A DNA stretch of 10,993 nt from Candidatus Levyibacteriota bacterium (GTDB lineage Bacteria; Patescibacteriota; Microgenomatia; Levybacterales; UBA12049): positions 1-10,993 of the forward strand of contig PRDT01000038.1 of assembly GCA_003173995.1 (NCBI GenBank), read 5' to 3'. A model generated the notes under the pieces. It was not told where the DNA came from. It ran no database searches and worked only from the letters and a program-made list of their open reading frames with translations. Positions 7,134 through 10,993 of the stretch are shown one piece after another. Numbering within the stretch: position 1 is the stretch's first letter; each line of letters opens with the position of its first letter. Position numbers and translations under genes: made by a program.

Positions 7134-7784
7134 GTGTCAACCATAAGTATTGCAGACAAGCTTGAAAAATTCTTTTCCTTATATCCTTTACAATCATTTC
7201 AGAAAGGAGATATTCTTATTCATGCAGGAGAGTCACCAGCAGGTATTTTTTATATTAAAAGCGGCATTGTCAGAAATTACTGGATATCCCTGGAAGGAAA
7301 TGAGGTTACCCTCAATATGTACAAGCCTCAAACATTTCTTCCTATGTCCTGGGCAATAGCGAATGTGAAAAATGCTCACTACTATGATGCCATGACAGAG
7401 GTCTGTATACATCTTGCACCAAAAATAGATGTCTTGCAATTTATTAGAAACGAGCCTGATATTATGTATGACCTACTTCGAAGAATATATATAGGAATGG
7501 AGGGATTATGGATGCATTTAGAATCCATTAGTAGTGGAACAGCAGCAACGAAATTAATGAGTTCTCTTGTTATTCTGGCCAAACGCTTTGGTAAAAAAGA
7601 AGGAGAGGGAATACGGATAGAATTAAAAATGAGTGAACATGATCTTGCTAATTATGCTGGTATGTCACGCGAAACAGCAAGTCGTGAACTTCATAAATTA
7701 AAAAATGAAAAAATTGTTAATTTTGAAAAAGGAATTATTCATATTCTCGATATAGAAAAATTGGAACAACTAGTACTGCAATAA
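7134..7784 (+). CDS. Crp/Fnr family transcriptional regulator
   Basis: A 216-residue DNA-binding regulator: an N-terminal cyclic-nucleotide-binding-type beta-barrel (about 15-105, with FQKGDILIHAGE and GIFYIKSGIVR), a long dimer helix (about 108-135) and a C-terminal winged helix (about 140-216). The recognition helix MSRETASR (177-184) has Arg179, Glu180 and Arg184 at the places of E. coli CRP Arg180, Glu181 and Arg185, which read TGTGA. The phosphate-binding cassette of CRP (GEL...RS) is absent; the region reads FLPMSWAIANVKNAHYYDA. Only one Cys (91) is present, so there is no FNR iron-sulfur cluster. The effector is unknown. The GTG start is preferred over an ATG at 7026 because operator and -10 lie between them, and 216 residues suits the family. 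doxX follows after 65 bp on the same strand, with its own operator. Confidence 0.9.
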   Translation: MSTISIADKLEKFFSLYPLQSFQKGDILIHAGESPAGIFYIKSGIVRNYWISLEGNEVTLNMYKPQTFLPMSWAIANVKNAHYYDAMTEVCIHLAPKIDVLQFIRNEPDIMYDLLRRIYIGMEGLWMHLESISSGTAATKLMSSLVILAKRFGKKEGEGIRIELKMSEHDLANYAGMSRETASRELHKLKNEKIVNFEKGIIHILDIEKLEQLVLQ

Positions 7785-7798
7785 ATTTACTTCTCTGT

Positions 7799-7816
7799 CT
7801 GTGATTTTTATCACAG
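7799..7816 (+). promoter_or_regulatory. Perfect Crp-type operator upstream of doxX
   Basis: CTGTGA-TTTTTA-TCACAG carries perfect six-base arms, and its core equals the CRP consensus TGTGA-N6-TCACA. It lies 33 bp before the doxX ATG. If transcription starts at that ATG (TAGGAT at 7838-7843, then six bases), the centre is at about -42.5, close to the -41.5 of class II activation. CATACT (7825-7830) is another possible -10 and would place the site nearer the polymerase. Confidence 0.75.
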
Positions 7817-7838
7817 CCAATCTTCATACTGTATTAGT

Positions 7839-7842
7839 AGGA
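7839..7842 (+). promoter_or_regulatory. Possible doxX ribosome binding site, overlapping a possible -10
   Basis: AGGA ends seven bases before the doxX ATG, a normal Shine-Dalgarno distance. The same bases form part of TAGGAT (7838-7843), which lies exactly six bases before the ATG like the leaderless -10 boxes elsewhere in the window. Sequence alone cannot decide between the two readings. Confidence 0.4.
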
Positions 7843-7849
7843 TAAGCTT

Positions 7850-8407
7850 ATGAGTAAAAAAGAATTTGTCACACAAATACCTGAGCCACCACTTTCTCGT
7901 TTTTTATTTGCAGATACTCGTATGGGATGGCTATGGACTATTTTACGAATCTATATTGGATGGCAATGGCTTTACGCTGGATATGAAAAGGTGATAAGTC
8001 CTGTCTGGGTAGGGCCAAAGGCTGGAATGGCAATAGAGGGATTTCTCATGGGCGCATTAAAGAAAACAAGTGGTGCACATCCAGATGTTTCAGGTTGGTA
8101 CGCAGAATTTATCAAATCATTTGTCCTTCATCATACCGTACTCTTCTCTTATATGGTATCCTTTGGAGAATTATTTGTAGGAATAGCACTTATTTTAGGA
8201 TTATTTACAGGTCTTGCTGCCTTTTTTGGCGGATTTATGAATATGAATTATCTTTTTGCTGGAACTATTAGTACCAATCCATTTATGTTTGTCATAGAGC
8301 TTCTCCTCATTCTTGCGTGGAGAGTTGCTGGGTGGTATGGTCTCGATAGGTATATTCTCCCACTTCTCGGAACACCCTGGCAGCCAGGGAAAGCATTCAA
8401 AAAATAA
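7850..8407 (+). CDS. DoxX family integral membrane protein
   Basis: A 185-residue protein of the DoxX/DoxD group. Family members are four-helix membrane proteins linked in some organisms to thiosulfate:quinone oxidation and in others to redox or thiol stress; the role here is not known. Helices are at about 27-47, 92-114, 117-137 and 144-162. Marks seen: RIYIGWQWLYAGYEK (33-47) in helix 1, GELFVGIALILGLFTG (106-121) and the following GGFMNMNYLFAG, which match the conserved GE-L-GLxLILGLFT...N.N of the family. An amphipathic stretch of about 45 residues (48-91) with WYAEF lies between helices 1 and 2. There is no CXXC pair and no cysteine at all, so it does not itself carry a thiol centre. A perfect Crp-type operator upstream places it under the neighbouring regulator. 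No clear terminator follows before the convergent gene at 8462. Confidence 0.88.
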   Translation: MSKKEFVTQIPEPPLSRFLFADTRMGWLWTILRIYIGWQWLYAGYEKVISPVWVGPKAGMAIEGFLMGALKKTSGAHPDVSGWYAEFIKSFVLHHTVLFSYMVSFGELFVGIALILGLFTGLAAFFGGFMNMNYLFAGTISTNPFMFVIELLLILAWRVAGWYGLDRYILPLLGTPWQPGKAFKK

Positions 8408-8461
8408 AAGATAAAAAACGCTTGGGTGTTGGTAAGAGGAAGTAAAGATAATGTAGGGATG

Positions 8462-9511
8462 CTAACTAGAAGTATCTACGACATCTCTCCAAGCTTTTTG
8501 CATATTCAGCTTATCTGCATATTTCTCTTTCTCTTCCTCAACCTGCATCATTTGCTTCTGTAATCTTTCTTTATCTGCAACCAAATCAATATTATGAGCA
8601 CGAAGTGATTCCCTCATGAGTAAATGCTCTAGGGAATATTTATAGAGAAGCTTTACGTTAACCCAGATAAGCAAAGATGATATAAAACTGAGAATGACAA
8701 TGATGACACTCAATGTTTGATAAGAGTTATATGAAGTCTTATGCATAAGAGCTATTACAATAAAGGCAATCAAAGGAATTGAGAGAAGATTGATAATAAC
8801 AACTCGTAAGCCAAATATACTTCCCGTTGAATCCAAAGTAAAATTACCAATAAATCCTCTATTTGACCAACGAAATAATATTCCCAAAGAGTAAAGCGCC
8901 AGAGTTAAAGCAAGAGGAAGGTGAATAGCCAACATATGTTGTAATGGCACAGGGGAAAATAATTGATATATATCTTCCAAAACCGTTAACATTGATAGTC
9001 CACAAACAATAAATATAAGAAATTGAGTAATATGGAAGCGATGAGGAATTCGTGTGAATGGTGGTATGAGGGATAGCCCAATAAGACAAAAGCATAATCC
9101 GACAAAAGAAGACGTATGGAAAAATGACATAATACCAAGAGGAAGCTGAAGCATCTGTATCAGTCCTCCAACAAAGGTTAGAGCAGCAAGACTCACTGGT
9201 ATCCATGTATTCCACCAAGGATAATTGGTTTTTGGATCTTTGTCATAAGTAAGGTGACGTTTGGCTCCAAAAAAAAGAGGAAGTCCTGAAAGCATAAATA
9301 GGACTGCCGATGAGGGAACGATAGCTAATTTTTGAAAAAGAAAAAAATTGAAAGAAGGAAAATTAATTACCCAAGCAATCAAAACAACAAGAGACCCAAG
9401 GATAAGGATATCATTAATAATAAATGAAGCATATCTGAGTTGTTTTATAAGATTTGTCCGTCGAGGGAAATCGATAGTATCTAATGACTTTGCAGACAAG
9501 AATTCTGACAT
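8462..9511 (-). CDS. Membrane sensor-like protein without catalytic domain
   Basis: A 349-residue protein with eight predicted membrane helices (about 31-50, 63-82, 103-122, 133-152, 161-179, 194-213, 234-256 and 266-289) followed by a charged coiled coil (about 290-340). The membrane part resembles the multi-helix input domain found before PAS and histidine-kinase modules; notably FTLDSTGSIFGLR (224-236), then a helix pair ending LLIWVNVKLLYK, recalls the usual F-x-D-x-x-G-G-x-x-x-R...W-N segment before the first PAS. Here the chain stops after the coiled coil, with no PAS, HisKA, HATPase or GGDEF domain, and no remnant in the 54 bp downstream. It may be a stand-alone sensor or scaffold that dimerises through the coil. 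An upstream ATG at 9529 is rejected because TATACT lies between it and 9511, six bases before the chosen ATG. No clear terminator lies between this stop and doxX. Confidence 0.75.
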   Translation of the reverse strand: MSEFLSAKSLDTIDFPRRTNLIKQLRYASFIINDILILGSLVVLIAWVINFPSFNFFLFQKLAIVPSSAVLFMLSGLPLFFGAKRHLTYDKDPKTNYPWWNTWIPVSLAALTFVGGLIQMLQLPLGIMSFFHTSSFVGLCFCLIGLSLIPPFTRIPHRFHITQFLIFIVCGLSMLTVLEDIYQLFSPVPLQHMLAIHLPLALTLALYSLGILFRWSNRGFIGNFTLDSTGSIFGLRVVIINLLSIPLIAFIVIALMHKTSYNSYQTLSVIIVILSFISSLLIWVNVKLLYKYSLEHLLMRESLRAHNIDLVADKERLQKQMMQVEEEKEKYADKLNMQKAWRDVVDTSS

Positions 9512-9517
9512 ACTTTT

Positions 9518-9523
9518 AGTATA
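9518..9523 (-). promoter_or_regulatory. Leaderless -10 element of the sensor-like gene
   Basis: TATACT on the minus strand is followed by AAAAGT and then the ATG at 9511, giving the same six-base gap as at the kinase, acyltransferase and crp-like genes. No good -35 is visible. Confidence 0.55.
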
Positions 9524-9566
9524 TACCATTCATCATTTTATAGCGACTCACTTTGGTTATATCTCT

Positions 9567-10526
9567 TTATAAAATGTCCCCATTCATCAGTAACCAGTTT
9601 TCTTTATCTAAAATAATATCTTTTGGCATTTCTGTATTATGTATTTTAATTGTTAAATAATAGTTAACAGTATTATTTGTTCTCTTAAAATATTTATACT
9701 TGTTAAATAATGTTTGCCAATAATTATTGTCTAATACATTATAAATAACTAATCGTACCTTATGTTCTAAGGCTTTATTTTCAATACTTCTGAGTACCGT
9801 AATCATATGTTTTTTATCATCATTTTCAGTGACAATGTCATAAATATAGCATTTATATTTGAGAAATCTGAGAATGACATATCCTACAACCCTATTTCCA
9901 TCCATAATATTATAGACATCATATTCTCTATTTGGCTTCTTTATATACCTCCAGTATAGATAGTCATGATCTTTTTTTATTCGAAGATATTTTGAATGAT
10001 GACTATAATAATCCTGGTGCAAACTATCAGTTCTTGTTAAGAGATAGTCGATATTTTTTTTATAAAGAACAAATTTGAAATATCTAACAAATTTTCCCAC
10101 AACAACATAACCATAATTATTTGCGTGCTTATCAACCTCCACACCTTCGTCATTAGAAAATCCCAAACTAAAATCATATCCTTTTTTCTTTACTTCGTTA
10201 TAAACATGAGTGGATAATTGAGTGATTAATCCTTTTCCTCTGTGGTCAATATCGGTACACATATCTGTGCAAATCATACACGTATATGTTTTATTGAGAT
10301 AAGTTATATCTATAGGGAGATTTGTATAATGGCTCACAACATTGTTTTCTTTATCTAAGGCAAGGTACGTTATTGTTTTGTTATGTAAATACTCATCAAA
10401 GTATTTCCAAAGTACTAATCTTTTTTTATCTTTATTTTCTATGTGAAATGAGTTATTAAGGAGTTTCGCTAGGGAGGGCAGGAAAGATGGGGAGTATTCT
10501 GTTATTTTATAGTCCATATTTGTCAT
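9567..10526 (-). CDS. GNAT family N-acetyltransferase
   Basis: A 319-residue protein whose N-terminal half is a GNAT fold: a beta strand with YTCMICTDMCTD (81-92) followed by the acetyl-CoA pyrophosphate loop RGKGL (96-100) and its helix, then a strand with FSLGFSNDEG (119-128). The C-terminal half has WRYIKKPNREYDVY and resembles a second GNAT-like half, as in the PF13527 (Eis-like) type that is often found in surface-sugar gene clusters. The substrate is unknown. ATG 10526 is chosen because GGTGA sits five bases upstream; another ATG lies at 10517, and an in-frame TTG at 10538 has no ribosome binding site of its own. The gene overlaps the end of the CoA-transferase gene by 20 bp, so the two are probably co-translated. 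It is much richer in AT than genes to its left (12 G+C in 9661-9720 against 20 in 181-240), a sign of transfer. Confidence 0.82.
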   Translation of the reverse strand: MTNMDYKITEYSPSFLPSLAKLLNNSFHIENKDKKRLVLWKYFDEYLHNKTITYLALDKENNVVSHYTNLPIDITYLNKTYTCMICTDMCTDIDHRGKGLITQLSTHVYNEVKKKGYDFSLGFSNDEGVEVDKHANNYGYVVVGKFVRYFKFVLYKKNIDYLLTRTDSLHQDYYSHHSKYLRIKKDHDYLYWRYIKKPNREYDVYNIMDGNRVVGYVILRFLKYKCYIYDIVTENDDKKHMITVLRSIENKALEHKVRLVIYNVLDNNYWQTLFNKYKYFKRTNNTVNYYLTIKIHNTEMPKDIILDKENWLLMNGDIL

Positions 10527-10993
10527 TATCTTCACCAATTGCTGGCGCTTCTTTCATGTCTTTTATATCAAACTCCGAAAATGTTATACATCTTCCTGGA
10601 ACAATACACTCACCTAATTTAGAGTGATGGAAATGAACTAATGATTTACTGGTAAAATTATTTTCATCTGCTGCAACATCAGACATTTCATTTACTTTTG
10701 ATGCAGGTATATTTATCTCTGAAAATATTTTTTCAAGTTCCGAGACAGTATATTGAGCAAGTACCTTTTCAATTATCTCTGTTAACGCATTATTGTTTTT
10801 CAGACGTAACATGTTAGACTCAAACATAGTTTTATCAAATGATATATGTTGGCTAAGAAAATCAGCTAAGACTCTCCAAATATTTTCATTGCCTGCTGCT
10901 ATGACAATAAACCCATCCTTTGCTTTATAGACACCAAATGGTGAGATAGCATTATCATGACTTCCTGCTCTGATAGGATTTTTTTTAGTTAGT
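10507..10993 (-). CDS. CaiB/BaiF (family III) CoA-transferase, C-terminal part
   Basis: An open frame enters from the right edge and ends at a TAA at 10507-10509; 161 residues are visible of a family length near 400. The visible part starts just before the conserved segment NPIRAGSH...PFGVYKAKDGFIVIAAG...W (10867-10978), followed by the family pattern F..N..RL.NN..L...IE, then TVSELEKIFSEINIPASKV and a final HH-x-KLG...PG segment and EAPAIGEDN. Family III enzymes move CoA between carboxylic acids (formyl-CoA:oxalate, carnitine) and include alpha-methylacyl-CoA racemase; the catalytic Asp is in the missing N-terminal part, so activity and substrate cannot be judged. An internal ATG at 10827 is not the start because homology continues upstream of it. 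It precedes and overlaps the GNAT gene, suggesting that a CoA thioester is made for, or shared with, the acetyltransferase. Composition is AT-rich like the GNAT gene. Confidence 0.88.
   Translation of the reverse strand, partial: LTKKNPIRAGSHDNAISPFGVYKAKDGFIVIAAGNENIWRVLADFLSQHISFDKTMFESNMLRLKNNNALTEIIEKVLAQYTVSELEKIFSEINIPASKVNEMSDVAADENNFTSKSLVHFHHSKLGECIVPGRCITFSEFDIKDMKEAPAIGEDNDKYGL
10532..10536 (-). promoter_or_regulatory. Ribosome binding site of the GNAT gene
   Basis: GGTGA on the minus strand, part of the extended Shine-Dalgarno GGAGGTGA, ends five bases before ATG 10526. It lies inside the CoA-transferase coding sequence and decides the start. It shows that the organism probably also uses Shine-Dalgarno initiation within operons. 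Confidence 0.5.

Noticed and set aside
8408..8461. Possible terminator hairpin (AACGC/GTGTT) between convergent doxX and sensor-like gene
   Set aside because: On the plus strand it lacks a T-run, and on the minus strand one stem pair becomes an A-C mismatch, so it is too weak to call.
9512..9529. Upstream ATG at 9529 as the sensor-like gene start
   Set aside because: The TATACT box lies between it and ATG 9511 at the same six-base spacing as other genes.
1..10993. CRISPR array, IS element, tRNA or rRNA
   Set aside because: No regularly spaced repeats, transposase-like protein or tRNA-like cloverleaf was found on reading both strands.

Overview
The window looks like a bacterial chromosome segment of low G+C. 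Lines counted by hand give about 33% in mutS and about 20% at the right end. Promoters are of the TATAAT type, with the -10 about 12 bases before the predicted start of transcription, which points to Bacteria rather than Archaea. All ten readable stops are TAA or TAG, and the ORFs run intact under the standard code. The combination of mutS/mutL, an unusual protein kinase, a Crp/Fnr-DoxX pair, a membrane O-acyltransferase and few Shine-Dalgarno sites would fit a Patescibacteria/CPR genome (for example Microgenomates-like). That placement is an inference: no rRNA or other strong marker is present.

Layout. (1) 81-4700, plus strand: mutS, a short predicted membrane protein, and mutL, together a mismatch-repair module. 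MutL keeps the C-terminal endonuclease motifs, so no MutH should be needed. (2) 4690-6873, minus strand: a divergent Hanks-type Ser/Thr kinase, convergent with mutL and overlapping it by 11 bp, and upstream of it an acyltransferase-3 family membrane protein. Each has its own TATAAT box. (3) 6874-8407: a 260-bp intergenic region, then crp/fnr-like and doxX on the plus strand, each preceded by a TGTGA-N6-TCACA type operator. (4) 8462-9511, minus strand: an eight-helix membrane sensor-like protein ending in a coiled coil, with no kinase domain. (5) 9567-10993, minus strand: a more AT-rich pair, the C-terminal part of a CaiB/BaiF (family III) CoA-transferase cut by the window edge, overlapping a GNAT acetyltransferase.

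How it works together. The clearest local circuit is the Crp/Fnr-like regulator. Its recognition helix carries the Arg-Glu...Arg triad of E. coli CRP, and matching operators lie before its own gene (placed as if to repress) and before doxX (placed as if to activate, if transcription starts at the doxX ATG). It lacks both the CRP cAMP pocket residues and the FNR cysteines, so its signal is unknown.

The most unusual pattern is regulatory. At least four genes have a good -10 hexamer followed by exactly six bases and then the start codon. This predicts leaderless mRNAs and moves three start codons downstream of the longest reading frame. A fifth gene, doxX, may share this geometry.
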